A stretch of 64,000 nt of DNA from Sporosarcina sp. Te-1. GTDB lineage: Bacteria; Bacillota; Bacilli; Bacillales_A; Planococcaceae. The first letter of the stretch is position 1, and each line of letters opens with the position of its first letter. The DNA is taken from positions 3,335,501 to 3,399,500 of the forward strand of contig NZ_CP071798.1 in assembly GCF_017498505.1 (NCBI RefSeq), given 5' to 3'. The notes below the pieces were generated by a model. It saw only the letters and a program-made list of their open reading frames with translations, had not been told where the DNA came from and made no database searches. Positions 1 through 9,204 of this stretch are shown piece by piece. The translations under genes were made by a program, and so were the position numbers.

Positions 1-1
1 T

Positions 2-715
2 ATTACTGAAATCCCAGGCATGATCGCCCTTATTTTTGAACATGCCTTCGGAATTAAAGAGATGGCTGGGGCAGGAATCGGTGCTGCGATGATGCAAGGA
101 GTCCGGCGCGGTTTATTCTCCAATGAAGCGGGAATGGGGAGCGTTCCGAATGCGGCAGCGACGGCTAATGTGTCGCATCCGGCAAAACAGGGCCTTGTTC
201 AAAGCTTAGGTGTATTTTTCGACACGATTATCATTTGTTCGGCAACGGCCTTCATCATCATTTTGGCTGGATTGTATGATAAAGGGGAAGAGAGCGGCAT
301 CATTTTGACGCAATCGTCGATGGCAGTTCATGTCGGTTCATGGGCTCCGTATTTCGTTGCTGTCGCAATCATGTTCTTCGCATTCAGTTCGATCGTCGGC
401 AATTATTATTATGGTGAAACAAACATCGAATTCATCAAAGCACATAAATCGTGGATGATTCTGTATCGGATCGTTGTCCTTGGCTTTGTGATGTTCGGTG
501 CTTTGGCGAAAGTGGATATCGTCTGGAGCATGGCTGATCTGTTTATGGGCTTGATGGCTGTGTTGAACTTACTTGTCATTCTTTTACTTGGCAAGGTGGC
601 CTTTAAAGTGTTGGATGACTTTACAAGACAACGGAAACAAGGGAAAGACCCGATTTTCAAGGCAAGCACCATACCAAATTTGAAGGGTGCGGAATGTTGG
701 GAAGATAAGAAATGA
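2..715 (+). CDS. Amino acid:sodium symporter, AGCS family (C-terminal part)
   Basis: The reading frame is already open at the window edge (ITEIPGM...), so only the last about 237 residues are present. The motif RRGLFSNEAGMGSVPNAAA is the hallmark of the alanine/glycine:cation symporter family, which imports small amino acids with Na+. Four to five hydrophobic helices follow, then a basic cytoplasmic tail. A strong hairpin terminator follows, so it is not co-transcribed with the eut genes. The exact substrate (alanine or glycine) cannot be read from the sequence. Confidence 0.9.
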   Translation: MTEIPGMIALIFEHAFGIKEMAGAGIGAAMMQGVRRGLFSNEAGMGSVPNAAATANVSHPAKQGLVQSLGVFFDTIIICSATAFIIILAGLYDKGEESGIILTQSSMAVHVGSWAPYFVAVAIMFFAFSSIVGNYYYGETNIEFIKAHKSWMILYRIVVLGFVMFGALAKVDIVWSMADLFMGLMAVLNLLVILLLGKVAFKVLDDFTRQRKQGKDPIFKASTIPNLKGAECWEDKK

Positions 716-724
716 TGTTCAAAA

Positions 725-761
725 AGTGATGGGAATCCTTTGACAGTTCCCATCGCTTTTT
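725..761 (+). terminator. Intrinsic terminator after the AGCS symporter
   Basis: A 12-bp stem (AAGTGATGGGAA paired with TTCCCATCGCTT, one G-U pair) is followed by a T-run. It separates the symporter from the eutWV promoter. Confidence 0.8.
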
Positions 762-797
762 CTATTCTTATACTAAGTCGCATAGAAAATGTAAGTA

Positions 798-826
798 TTG
801 ACCGGTCATTTGAGAAGAACTATAAT
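798..826 (+). promoter_or_regulatory. SigA-type promoter of eutWV
   Basis: TTGACC (798-803) and a perfect TATAAT (821-826) are separated by 17 bp. The palindrome GACCGGTC (800-807) overlaps the -35 hexamer and could be an operator, but that is inference. Confidence 0.7.
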
Positions 827-877
827 TACATAAAAAATAATCCGACAATTATTTTATTTTAGAGGGATGTGAGAAGT

Positions 878-2341
878 ATGGTCACTTCTACGTTGGAACA
901 GCTATGCATCCTCTATACAGATTTGACTTACGAGGATATCGGGAGGCTGGAGGAAGTCGCCTCTACATTGCAATTATATGCTGATATGTCGGATTCCTAT
1001 ATGTTCATCGATTGCAAAATCAAGGACAACGATCATGCAATCGTTGTGGCAGAAGCGTTTCCCCGCAATGCAAACAACATTTATGAAAACTCGGTCGTGG
1101 GGAAAATTGTGTTTGAATCGTTTGAGCCCGGTGTTTTTTATAGTTACAAGAACGGTAAAAAGTCGATTATCCGTCAAGCGATTACACAAGAAGGAAAATC
1201 GGTCGATCAAACCGTCGTTCCCATTAAAAATAAATGTCACCAAGTCATTGGAGTATTAATTCAGGAGAAAGAAGTAACGCCCAAAACGCTGCAGGACGAT
1301 TCCTACCAGGAAGCAGATTTGTCTATCGTCCCGGCCCGCAATGGCGAATTTCTTGCTTCGACTGTCGGCGGCCCGCCGGTTGTTTCCGATTTACTGATGG
1401 AAATGCTCATTCTGACGGATGCCAAAGATCACCTCATCTATTCAAATCCCGTCGCGTTGAAATTCATTTCAGAAATGAGTCGGACAGAGGCAGTAGCCAA
1501 TGAGAAAATCACGGACTTGCTGCCATTCTTGAAGCCGGTTTATGACAATAAAGAAGATGTATTCGTGTTTGATCTAACAATTGATCGCAAAAGTTTGGTC
1601 GTGAAGAAAATCCGATTGAAGAAAAAGGATCGAGGTGAGACACTGCTCATCATTCAAGATTTGACCGAATTACGGATGAAGGAAAAAGAACTCATGATGA
1701 AATCAGTGGTCATCCAGGAAATCCATCACCGCGTGAAAAATAATCTGCAGACGATTGCGAGCTTGCTGCGGTTACAGATGAGGGGATTGCCGGAGGACAG
1801 TCAAGCATCATTCGAGGATACGTTAAATCGGATCTATAGCATTTCATCGGTCTATGAAATTATTTTGGCTAAAGAACGTGCGGATGATGACGATGTAAAT
1901 ATTATTGAATTGACGAGAAAAATCTGTTCTGCCATGGTATTGAACGACGTGCGTTCAAAAGTAGACTTGATTATTCAGCCGAATGGCAATAAAATAATTA
2001 CATCCTCCAGGAAAGCGGTTTCACTTGCAATTATTGTGAATGAGCTCGTTCAGAACTCGTTGAAACATGCCTTTGCTAAGGAGGGAGAAGGGGAAATCCG
2101 GATATGGTTTACTTCGGATCGGGACTTTCTCGAGCTTCACATTTCCGACAATGGGGTTGGAATGAAAGAGCCGAAACCGTCGCTTGGAACGGAAATTGTC
2201 CATAACCTCGTGACCAATGATTTGAATGGGGAATTTCTGTACGTTCCGCAAGAGGAAGGTACGCATGCCGTCGTGACATTTCCAGTGAGTCCGGAGGTGG
2301 AGATTTTCTATGAAAAAAAGGATTTTGATAGCCGAGGATGA
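878..2341 (+). CDS. eutW: Ethanolamine-sensing histidine kinase EutW
   Basis: Sensor kinase of the EutVW two-component system, which detects ethanolamine and phosphorylates EutV. The N-terminal about 160 residues are a soluble sensor region and are followed by a PAS-like segment (about 170-265). The H-box EIHHRVKNNLQTIASLL (His near 283) is the HisKA_2/HWE type found in EutW. The ATPase domain has the N-box VNELVQNSLKHAF and a DNGVGM G1 box. No membrane segment is seen, so it should act in the cytosol. I chose ATG 878 because GAGGG sits 11 bp upstream; an in-frame GTG at 869 is too close to that site. It overlaps eutV by 32 bp. Confidence 0.9.
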   Translation: MVTSTLEQLCILYTDLTYEDIGRLEEVASTLQLYADMSDSYMFIDCKIKDNDHAIVVAEAFPRNANNIYENSVVGKIVFESFEPGVFYSYKNGKKSIIRQAITQEGKSVDQTVVPIKNKCHQVIGVLIQEKEVTPKTLQDDSYQEADLSIVPARNGEFLASTVGGPPVVSDLLMEMLILTDAKDHLIYSNPVALKFISEMSRTEAVANEKITDLLPFLKPVYDNKEDVFVFDLTIDRKSLVVKKIRLKKKDRGETLLIIQDLTELRMKEKELMMKSVVIQEIHHRVKNNLQTIASLLRLQMRGLPEDSQASFEDTLNRIYSISSVYEIILAKERADDDDVNIIELTRKICSAMVLNDVRSKVDLIIQPNGNKIITSSRKAVSLAIIVNELVQNSLKHAFAKEGEGEIRIWFTSDRDFLELHISDNGVGMKEPKPSLGTEIVHNLVTNDLNGEFLYVPQEEGTHAVVTFPVSPEVEIFYEKKDFDSRG

Positions 2342-2879
2342 GTCGATCATCCGAATGGATTTGAAATTGACATTAGAGGACCACGGGTATGAGGTGGTCG
2401 GTGAGGCAGGAGATGGCGATCGGGCAGTTGAGCTTGCGTTTCTCCATAAGCCGGACCTGGTCTTGATGGACATTAAAATGCCGAAAATTGACGGATTGAA
2501 GGCAAGCCGGATCATCGGGTCTCAATTGGATCTTCCGATACTTCTCATTACCGCCTATAGCCAAAAGGAATTTGTCGAGAAAGCCCAGCAAGATAATATT
2601 GTCGGTTATTTGGTGAAACCGATTTCAGAAGCGAATTTAATTCCGGCGATTGAGGTGGCCCTCCACCAATCCGAAAAAGCGAAACGGCTGAAAGCGAGTA
2701 TTCAGGACGTGAAGCGGGAAGTGGAAAAGCGCAAGACGATTGAGCGGGCCAAAGGTTTATTGATGGAGAAGGAAAATCTCTCTGAACCCCAAGCATTCAA
2801 GAAAATGCGGGATGCCAGCATGTCCAGGCAACAGACAATGGAGTCAATTGCCATAGAAGTCATTGAGTTATATAAGTGA
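2310..2879 (+). CDS. eutV: ANTAR antitermination response regulator EutV
   Basis: Response regulator with an N-terminal receiver domain (phospho-acceptor Asp54 in VLMDIKMP, Lys in the YLVKP motif), a coiled-coil linker (about 120-140) and a C-terminal ANTAR RNA-binding domain (ERAKGLLM...ESIAIEVIE). In this family the phosphorylated dimer binds paired RNA hairpins with hexanucleotide loops and stops formation of leader terminators. The start ATG follows GGAGGTGGAG. Matching loop hairpins overlap terminators just after this gene (2887-2930) and before eutA (5270-5326). Confidence 0.95.
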   Translation: MKKRILIAEDESIIRMDLKLTLEDHGYEVVGEAGDGDRAVELAFLHKPDLVLMDIKMPKIDGLKASRIIGSQLDLPILLITAYSQKEFVEKAQQDNIVGYLVKPISEANLIPAIEVALHQSEKAKRLKASIQDVKREVEKRKTIERAKGLLMEKENLSEPQAFKKMRDASMSRQQTMESIAIEVIELYK

Positions 2880-2886
2880 ATAATTG

Positions 2887-2930
2887 AAGCAATGGCGCTT
2901 AAAGATGACCTTTCTTTAGGCGTCTTTTTG
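2887..2930 (+). promoter_or_regulatory. EutV (ANTAR) antitermination site overlapping a terminator, eutH leader
   Basis: The hairpin AAGC-AATGGC-GCTT (2887-2900) has a hexaloop with A at position 1 and G at 4, as required for EutV recognition. It is mutually exclusive with a 12-bp terminator stem (2894-2905 with 2913-2924) followed by TTTTT. I could not define the companion upstream hairpin with certainty. Confidence 0.65.
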
Positions 2931-3037
2931 TTTTGTTATATACCAAAATTTGGTTAAGGTGGTGGTTTGAAATTAGGCAATCTATCTCTATTTTTGGTTT
3001 TGTCATTCATGTAAGTTGATAAAAGGGGGAATTTATA

Positions 3038-4330
3038 GTGGAAATGATCGGTACAGTAATCGTCTGGATCATTATGATCTGTGCAGTGCTGGGTGCATTT
3101 GCTGCGATCAAAAATCCAGAAGAAGGATTAGGAAAGGAATTCATGTCCGGTTTGCATGCGGTAGGTCATATTTTCGTACCGGCTGCCGGTATTATGGCCT
3201 CCATTCCATATTTGACTTGGTTTATCAGTAAATTTATCGGTCCTATATTTGATGCCATCGGTGCGGACCCGGCCATAGCGGCGACAACAATCCTTGCGTC
3301 GGATATGGGTGGATATCAGCTGGCCGAAGCACTTAAAACATCCTATGAAGGTTGGATTATGGCACTCGTTGTAGGATTCATGTCCGGAGCGACGATTGTA
3401 TTTTCGATTCCGATGGGACTTGCTATGTTGGATAAGCGGGATCACAAATATATGGCGCTTGGCGTTATGTCGGGTGTTTTAACGATTCCGATTGGCGCTT
3501 TCGTCGCCTCTGTACTCATTGTGCTTTTCAATACGGATGTACGTGATGTTATTAGTACAACAGCGGCATCTAATTATGAATTCGTCATAAGTTACTTGCA
3601 AATCCTTGTCAACTTGCTGCCATTGCTCGTATTTGTTGTAGCGATTGCACTCGGATTGAAATTCTTCCCGCGTGTCATGATTTCGGGCTTTATGCTTTTC
3701 GGCCGAGTGATGGACGCGGCAATCAAACTAGTCCTCGTCTTTTCAATTGTTGAAGTTTTCACTGGTGTTTTCTCAACGGTCTTTGGCGCATGGGGCTTTG
3801 ACCCAATCATGGCGGATGAAAAAGACCAATTCCGGGCATTGGAAACAGCCGGTTATATCGGTATTATGCTGGCGGGTGCATTCCCGATGGTTTATTTACT
3901 TCGGAAATATGCCGCGAAACCACTTGAAGCAGGCGGACGCAAGCTTGGTTTGTCCTCGACGGGAAGCGCTGGCATTTTAGCGACAATGGCGAATATCTTG
4001 GCGATGTTCTCTCTTGTCCGTTTCATGAGACCGAAAGATAAAGTCATCAATATCGCGTTTGCAGTTTGTGCTGCTTTCTTGCTTGGTGACCATTTATCAT
4101 TCACTGCCAATTTCCAACCGACGATCATCTTGCCGGTTATCTTAGGTAAATTAACAGCGGGTGTCTGTGCGATTGCAATTGCCTACAAACTGTCTGTTCC
4201 AACTGCTTTGAAGCTTGAGGAAAAAGACCGGGCTGAAGGTGTCATCCGCCCGGGTGAATACTTGGAAGACGGTGAAGTGGAACAATCGGAAGGAAAGAAA
4301 GAGGAAGAAGCTGTACTGACAAACGCATAA
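3038..4330 (+). CDS. eutH: Ethanolamine permease EutH
   Basis: Multi-spanning membrane protein of 430 aa, the usual EutH length, which brings ethanolamine or ethanolammonium into the cell. It has about ten hydrophobic helices. The family segment DPAIAATTILASDMGGYQL (about 85) and GDHLSFTANFQP (about 350) are visible. The tail is acidic and charged. The GTG start is preceded by AAAGGGGGA at a proper distance. It is the first structural gene of the locus and follows the ANTAR-controlled terminator, so its expression should need EutV. Confidence 0.95.
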   Translation: MEMIGTVIVWIIMICAVLGAFAAIKNPEEGLGKEFMSGLHAVGHIFVPAAGIMASIPYLTWFISKFIGPIFDAIGADPAIAATTILASDMGGYQLAEALKTSYEGWIMALVVGFMSGATIVFSIPMGLAMLDKRDHKYMALGVMSGVLTIPIGAFVASVLIVLFNTDVRDVISTTAASNYEFVISYLQILVNLLPLLVFVVAIALGLKFFPRVMISGFMLFGRVMDAAIKLVLVFSIVEVFTGVFSTVFGAWGFDPIMADEKDQFRALETAGYIGIMLAGAFPMVYLLRKYAAKPLEAGGRKLGLSSTGSAGILATMANILAMFSLVRFMRPKDKVINIAFAVCAAFLLGDHLSFTANFQPTIILPVILGKLTAGVCAIAIAYKLSVPTALKLEEKDRAEGVIRPGEYLEDGEVEQSEGKKEEEAVLTNA

Positions 4331-4360
4331 GTACAATAAACTGAGAAGGAAGTGCTTAGA

Positions 4361-4702
4361 TTGAGCGAAGAAAAGAAACGATTCATACAGGAATTTGTAC
4401 CGGGAAAACAGCTTACGCTTAGCCATCTAATCGCTAATCCTGATCCAGATATGTTTCAGAAGCTGGGTATCCAAGAGGCCGGGGCGCTGGGCATCATGAC
4501 GTGCACGCCGAGTGAGACGGTCATTATTGCAGGAGATTTAGCGACCAAGGCGGCCAATGTGAAGCTAGGATTTTTGGATCGATTCACAGGAAGTCTTGTT
4601 ATTGTCGGAAGTGTTTCGGAAGTCGAGATGGCGATGCTGGAAATCAACCGATTCCTGTCTGAAAAACTCGGCTATACACCGGCATCCATTACGAAATCGT
4701 AA
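4361..4702 (+). CDS. eutS: Microcompartment shell protein EutS
   Basis: Circularly permuted BMC-domain shell protein. Residues IQEFVPGKQLTLSHLIANP at the start and the later GIMTCTPSETVIIAGDLA match EutS. Such proteins form bent hexamers in the facet or edge of the compartment. I chose TTG 4361 because GAAGGAAG lies about 8-11 bp upstream and the protein then begins MSEEKKRFIQ, near the usual N-terminus; a GTG at 4352 overlaps the ribosome site. 113 aa. Confidence 0.93.
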   Translation: MSEEKKRFIQEFVPGKQLTLSHLIANPDPDMFQKLGIQEAGALGIMTCTPSETVIIAGDLATKAANVKLGFLDRFTGSLVIVGSVSEVEMAMLEINRFLSEKLGYTPASITKS

Positions 4703-4715
4703 GGAGTGAACGGTC

Positions 4716-5228
4716 ATGCAAAACAAGGCAATGCTAATCGGGGCCATTGGTGCGGGGAAATCGACGCTGACGAATGCACTGTTAGGCAAGCAGGTTCCAG
4801 CTGTAAAAACACAGACGCTCATTTATTATGATTGGATCGTCGATACACCTGGAGAGTACACGGAAAATCCGTTGTTCTACAAAAATATTATGGCGACAGC
4901 CTTAGAAGTGTCTCATGTGTTTTACCTTCAAGATGCAACGAACGGCAAGACGATCTTTCCGCCGGGATTTAGCATGGGGGTCCCGAAACTTGCGGTCGGT
5001 GTCATTACGAAATGCGATCATCCGGAAGCTGATGTGGAAAGAGCGTACCGCATGATGAAGAATATCATTTCGGAAGGTCCTGTCATCATCACCTCATCTG
5101 TAACAGGAGACGGTGTAGGGCATTTGAAGGAATTGGTGAAGTGCCCTGACATGCAATCGATGAAAGAGTACATCCAGAAGACGGATGATGACCATGTCCG
5201 CTTCATCGGCCCACTTTACAGTGCCTAG
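4716..5228 (+). CDS. eutP: EutP, P-loop NTPase of ethanolamine utilisation
   Basis: Small P-loop protein with Walker A GAIGAGKSTL (about 9-18), DTPGEY (Walker B/G3) and TKCDHPEAD (G4-like NKxD variant). EutP/PduV proteins associate with the shell, and some EutP proteins have been described as acetate kinases. It lies 13 bp after eutS and is followed by a conditional terminator, so it closes the first eut transcription segment. Its exact role is not established by the sequence. Confidence 0.9.
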   Translation: MQNKAMLIGAIGAGKSTLTNALLGKQVPAVKTQTLIYYDWIVDTPGEYTENPLFYKNIMATALEVSHVFYLQDATNGKTIFPPGFSMGVPKLAVGVITKCDHPEADVERAYRMMKNIISEGPVIITSSVTGDGVGHLKELVKCPDMQSMKEYIQKTDDDHVRFIGPLYSA

Positions 5229-5269
5229 CAAGTTTGATATAGTTGGAGATAATACAAGTTCATGAAATC

Positions 5270-5326
5270 GGCAATGACGCCTTTACAACCCGAGGAGAAA
5301 TCTCCGGGTTTGTAGAGGCGTTTTTT
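5270..5326 (+). promoter_or_regulatory. EutV (ANTAR) site and long terminator, eutA leader
   Basis: A small hairpin GGC-AATGAC-GCC (5270-5281) shows the A1/G4 hexaloop seen upstream of eutH. It overlaps the 5' arm of a 16-bp terminator stem (5277-5292 with 5304-5320, one bulge) followed by TTTTTT. Binding of EutV would therefore block termination ahead of eutABCLEM. The EutV-hairpin stem is only 3 bp, so the call rests on the loop and the overlap. Confidence 0.6.
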
Positions 5327-5355
5327 ATTTCATTTTACCGAAATGGGGTGCGGAC

Positions 5356-6804
5356 GTGGACCAGTTCAATAAAAGGCATGAAACGATCATCAGTGCTGGC
5401 ATTGACATTGGCACAAGCACGACCAAATTGATCATCAGCCGATTTTCCTTGATGAATGTCGCGGGTACGACACATGTACCGCGAATTGAGATTGTGGATA
5501 AAGAAATTTTATATAAAAGTCCTGTCTTCCGAACGCCGCTCTTGGATGCATCGACAATCGACACGCAAGGAGTGGAACGGATCGTCCGCTCACAATATGC
5601 AGAGGCAGGAGTTACGCCCTCTCAAATTGAAACGGGGGCCGTTATCATCACAGGGGAAACGGCTACGAAACACAATGCGAGTGAAATGATCCATCATTTG
5701 TCGCATGAAGCCGGTGATTTCCTTGTTGCCACAGCAGGCCCGGATTTGGAAGGCATCATAGCGGCGAAAGGATCGGGGGCTTATGACTTTTCCGCGAAGA
5801 GCGGAAAAGTTATTGCCAACATTGATATTGGCGGCGGGACAGCCAATATGGCCGTTTACAAGGATAAGAAGCTTCTTGGTACATGCACGATGCATATTGG
5901 GGGGCGACTCATCGAGTTTCAAAATGGCCGAGTCTATTCCATCTCCTCGCCTGTCGAACGGCTGCTGGCCGAACAAGGCTGGCGCTTGCAAGTCGGAGAC
6001 CCAGCGGATAGCCCTGCTGTCCATCAAGTGACAGAATTCATGGCGGACTCGCTTGCACGGATTGTAAGCCGTGATGTTACTTTGGCAGACCATGTATTAT
6101 TGCTGGGACATACGCCTTCTTGGCAGGACGATGTAGATGCGATCGTCTTTTCGGGCGGAGTATCAGAATGTATGTATCAGCATGAGCTTGGACAGGTGCA
6201 GGTCGCTGAATATGATGATATCGGCGTCCGCTTAGCAGAAGCATTGAAGCACAATAACCGGCTGCAATCCTTTGAGTGGCTGGAGCCGGTAGAAACCGTT
6301 AGGGCGACCGTATTAGGTGCGGGCACGCAGACGACGGAAATCAGCGGTGCGACGATTCAGGTGGCACCGCATGAACTACCTCTGAAAAACATTCCGATTT
6401 ACCAGCATGATTTCATGTTTGATTTGCAAAAAGGATTGGATCTTTTTGACTCAGCCATTTCCGAAGCGATCGCCCTATATGATTCGACCCGGGAAGGGCA
6501 AAATTTTGCATTATATATATCGAATCTCCCCTATATGGGATTCCGGGACATCCAAACCTTGTCCCAGGCGATTATCCGCCTGATGGAAAAGCGGCCAGAC
6601 CCGGCGCAGCCGATCATTTTGATCATCCAATCGGATCACGCCAAGGTAATTGGCCAGACGCTGGTCGCCATGAATGTACAACAAAGTGTCATTTGTGTGG
6701 ATCAAATCAACGTAGAGACCGGCGATTACATTGATATCGGCAAGGCGCTCGATTCCGGTGTCGTGCCGGTTGTAGTGAAAACGTTAACATTCCACACATC
6801 GTAA
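5356..6804 (+). CDS. eutA: Ethanolamine ammonia-lyase reactivase EutA
   Basis: Chaperone-like ATPase that swaps damaged cobalamin out of inactivated EutBC. The actin/Hsp70-fold phosphate loops are visible: AGIDIGTSTTKLIISRF near the N-terminus and NIDIGGGTANMAVYK at about 155-170. Length (482 aa) is normal. Start GTG 5356 follows a GGGGTGCGG ribosome site. It lies 14 bp before eutB, so it is translated with the lyase it serves. Confidence 0.93.
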   Translation: MDQFNKRHETIISAGIDIGTSTTKLIISRFSLMNVAGTTHVPRIEIVDKEILYKSPVFRTPLLDASTIDTQGVERIVRSQYAEAGVTPSQIETGAVIITGETATKHNASEMIHHLSHEAGDFLVATAGPDLEGIIAAKGSGAYDFSAKSGKVIANIDIGGGTANMAVYKDKKLLGTCTMHIGGRLIEFQNGRVYSISSPVERLLAEQGWRLQVGDPADSPAVHQVTEFMADSLARIVSRDVTLADHVLLLGHTPSWQDDVDAIVFSGGVSECMYQHELGQVQVAEYDDIGVRLAEALKHNNRLQSFEWLEPVETVRATVLGAGTQTTEISGATIQVAPHELPLKNIPIYQHDFMFDLQKGLDLFDSAISEAIALYDSTREGQNFALYISNLPYMGFRDIQTLSQAIIRLMEKRPDPAQPIILIIQSDHAKVIGQTLVAMNVQQSVICVDQINVETGDYIDIGKALDSGVVPVVVKTLTFHTS

Positions 6805-6818
6805 AGGAGGCGCTGCAA

Positions 6819-8183
6819 TTGAATTTATCAACAGTATTAGGCGGCGAACGGTATGTGTTCACCGATTTGAAAGAAGTATTGGCCAAAGCGAATGAGGAAA
6901 AATCGGGCGACCGATTAGCCGGCATTGCAGCAGAGACGGTCCAAGAACGGATCGCAGCCAAAGCGGTCGTTAGCGAATTGCTGGTGAGCGATATTCGCAA
7001 CAATCCACTTATTCCCGTTGAAACAGATGAAGTGTCCCGAATCATTGAGGGTGATATCAACGAAAAAGTATATAGCGAAATTAAAAACTGGAGCATTGCA
7101 GAGCTGCGCGAATACATTCTGAGCAATGATGTAGGCGACCGTGAATTAAAACGGCTCAGCCGAGGATTGACTTCTGAAGTCATTGCGGCTGTGACGAAGC
7201 TTATGTCTAACCTTGATCTCGTCCATGCGGCGAATAAAATTGAGATTTTGTCTACATGCAATATTACGATCGGTCAAAAAGGGACGCTTTCCTCCCGTTT
7301 GCAGCCGAACCATCCGACAGACAATATAGATGGCATCATCGCTTCTCTGAAGGAAGGTTTATCATTTGGAATCGGTGATGCGGTCATCGGTATCAATCCG
7401 GTCGATGATTCCGTTGAAAGCGTCAAACGCATTTTGCATGCGACGAAAGATTTTATTAACGAGTGGGAAATCCCGACACAAAACTGTGTCCTTGCCCATG
7501 TGACAACACAAATGAAAGCAATCCAGCAAGGAGCTCCTGCCGATATGATTTTCCAAAGTATCGCAGGAACGGAAAAAGCACATCGATCCTTCGGTATTTC
7601 AGCGGAGTTGATTGAGGAAGCCCGGGATCTTGCGTTGAAACAAGGGACGGGTACAGGTCCTCAAGTGATGTACTTCGAAACGGGCCAAGGGTCTGAACTG
7701 TCAGCGGAGGCGCATTACGGTATTGACCAGCTTACATTGGAATCCAGAAACTATGGTTTCGCCAGACATTATGATCCATACATCGTCAACACGGTTGTTG
7801 GATTTATCGGGCCGGAATATTTGTATAACAGCAAACAGGTCATCCGGGCAGGGCTTGAAGACCATTTTATGGGCAAATTGCACGGCATTCCGATGGGCGT
7901 CGATATTTGTTATACGAACCATATCAAGGCCGACCAAAACGATATTGAGGACTTGAGTGTGCTGTTATCGGCTGCCGGTGTGAACTTCATTATCGCGGCA
8001 CCGATGGGCGATGATGTCATGCTGAATTATCAATCGATGAGTTATCACGATGTCGCGACACTTCTTCAGACGCTTGGAAAGACTCCAGCACCTGAGTACT
8101 TGAAATGGCTTGAAAAGATGGGCATTTATGAAAATGGCAAGCTGAGCGCACGTGCGGGCGATGCCACGTTGTTTAACCGATAG
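6819..8183 (+). CDS. eutB: Ethanolamine ammonia-lyase large subunit EutB
   Basis: Catalytic TIM-barrel subunit of the AdoCbl-dependent lyase that converts ethanolamine to acetaldehyde and ammonia. It is 454 aa, the usual length, with family segments SSRLQPNHPTDNIDGI, GLSFGIGDAVIGINPVDDS and FMGKLHGIPMGVDICYTNH. TTG start with AAAGGAGG 7-8 bp upstream. It lies 14 bp from eutC; together they form the lumenal enzyme of the compartment. Confidence 0.97.
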   Translation: MNLSTVLGGERYVFTDLKEVLAKANEEKSGDRLAGIAAETVQERIAAKAVVSELLVSDIRNNPLIPVETDEVSRIIEGDINEKVYSEIKNWSIAELREYILSNDVGDRELKRLSRGLTSEVIAAVTKLMSNLDLVHAANKIEILSTCNITIGQKGTLSSRLQPNHPTDNIDGIIASLKEGLSFGIGDAVIGINPVDDSVESVKRILHATKDFINEWEIPTQNCVLAHVTTQMKAIQQGAPADMIFQSIAGTEKAHRSFGISAELIEEARDLALKQGTGTGPQVMYFETGQGSELSAEAHYGIDQLTLESRNYGFARHYDPYIVNTVVGFIGPEYLYNSKQVIRAGLEDHFMGKLHGIPMGVDICYTNHIKADQNDIEDLSVLLSAAGVNFIIAAPMGDDVMLNYQSMSYHDVATLLQTLGKTPAPEYLKWLEKMGIYENGKLSARAGDATLFNR

Positions 8184-8197
8184 GAGGTGGATTTGGG

Positions 8198-9190
8198 TTG
8201 AATGAACAGCTGATTGAACAAATAACCAAAATGGTCGTAGAAAAACTTCAGGAAACGAAGGGGTTGTCTGAAACCCGGAAGTCGGATGAAACAATGCCGG
8301 TCAATCTCTTTGCAATAACACCTGTTGGCCGGGCAGTCACAGTGGAAAATCCAGAAACGGGACCAGCCGGAGCGGTGACCTTCCACCGTACTGCGGAACA
8401 GAAACAGCCTGCTGCTACTCCTTCCAAAATTACAGCCACTGAGGCGTGTAAGAAGCAGGACACAAAGAAGCAGTCGGATGGCAAGGAAACAGAATTGGCT
8501 GAGCTTCGCAAGAAAACGCCGGCTCGTGTGGGTGTCGGCAGAGCCGGTTCGCGTCCGAAAACAAAAACATGGCTTCAATTCCGGTTGGACCATGCGGCAG
8601 CCGTCGATGCGGTATACGGTGAAGTGCCGGATGAATTACTGAGCCGGCTCGATCTGTTCCAAGTCCATTCTAAAGTGGCGGATAAGGAAGAATATATTCG
8701 GCGTCCTGATTTGGGCAGAAGGTTATCGGATGAATCGAAACAGACAGTAATGGAGAAATGCAAGAAGGGGCCGACGGTTCAAATCGTCGCATCCAATGGA
8801 TTAAGTGCAAAAGCGATAGAAGAGAACTTGGAGGATGTCTATTTATCTCTCGAACAGTCCCTCCGCAACTTGAACATCGACATGGGAACGACCTTCTACG
8901 TTGATAAAGGAAGGGTCGCCTTGATGGACGAAATCGGCGAAATGTTGCAGCCTGATGTCGTCGTCATGTTAATCGGCGAACGCCCTGGTCTCGTGTCAGC
9001 GGAGTCGTTGAGCGCCTATCTTTGTTATCAACCGCGCATCGGCACGATCGAAGCGGATCGGATGGTCATTTCCAACATCCATAAGGGGGGCATCCCGCCG
9101 GTGGAAGCTGGAGCATACTTAGGTACGGTCATCCAAAAAGTGCTGAAATACGAGGCGAGCGGTGTATCCCTTGTGAATAAAGAAGGCTAG
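8198..9190 (+). CDS. eutC: Ethanolamine ammonia-lyase small subunit EutC
   Basis: Small subunit contributing to the cobalamin site. The C-terminal core (from RVGVGRAGSRPKTKTWLQF, about 108-325) is typical, including GERPGLVSAESLSAYL. At 330 aa it is longer than the usual about 295 because residues 25-105 are a Lys/Ala/Thr-rich linker. The extreme N-terminus, LIEQITKMVVEKLQE, is an amphipathic helix like known encapsulation peptides and should target the enzyme into the shell. TTG start after TAGGAGGTGG. Confidence 0.95.
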   Translation: MNEQLIEQITKMVVEKLQETKGLSETRKSDETMPVNLFAITPVGRAVTVENPETGPAGAVTFHRTAEQKQPAATPSKITATEACKKQDTKKQSDGKETELAELRKKTPARVGVGRAGSRPKTKTWLQFRLDHAAAVDAVYGEVPDELLSRLDLFQVHSKVADKEEYIRRPDLGRRLSDESKQTVMEKCKKGPTVQIVASNGLSAKAIEENLEDVYLSLEQSLRNLNIDMGTTFYVDKGRVALMDEIGEMLQPDVVVMLIGERPGLVSAESLSAYLCYQPRIGTIEADRMVISNIHKGGIPPVEAGAYLGTVIQKVLKYEASGVSLVNKEG

Positions 9191-9204
9191 GAGGCGGCAA
9201 TCCG

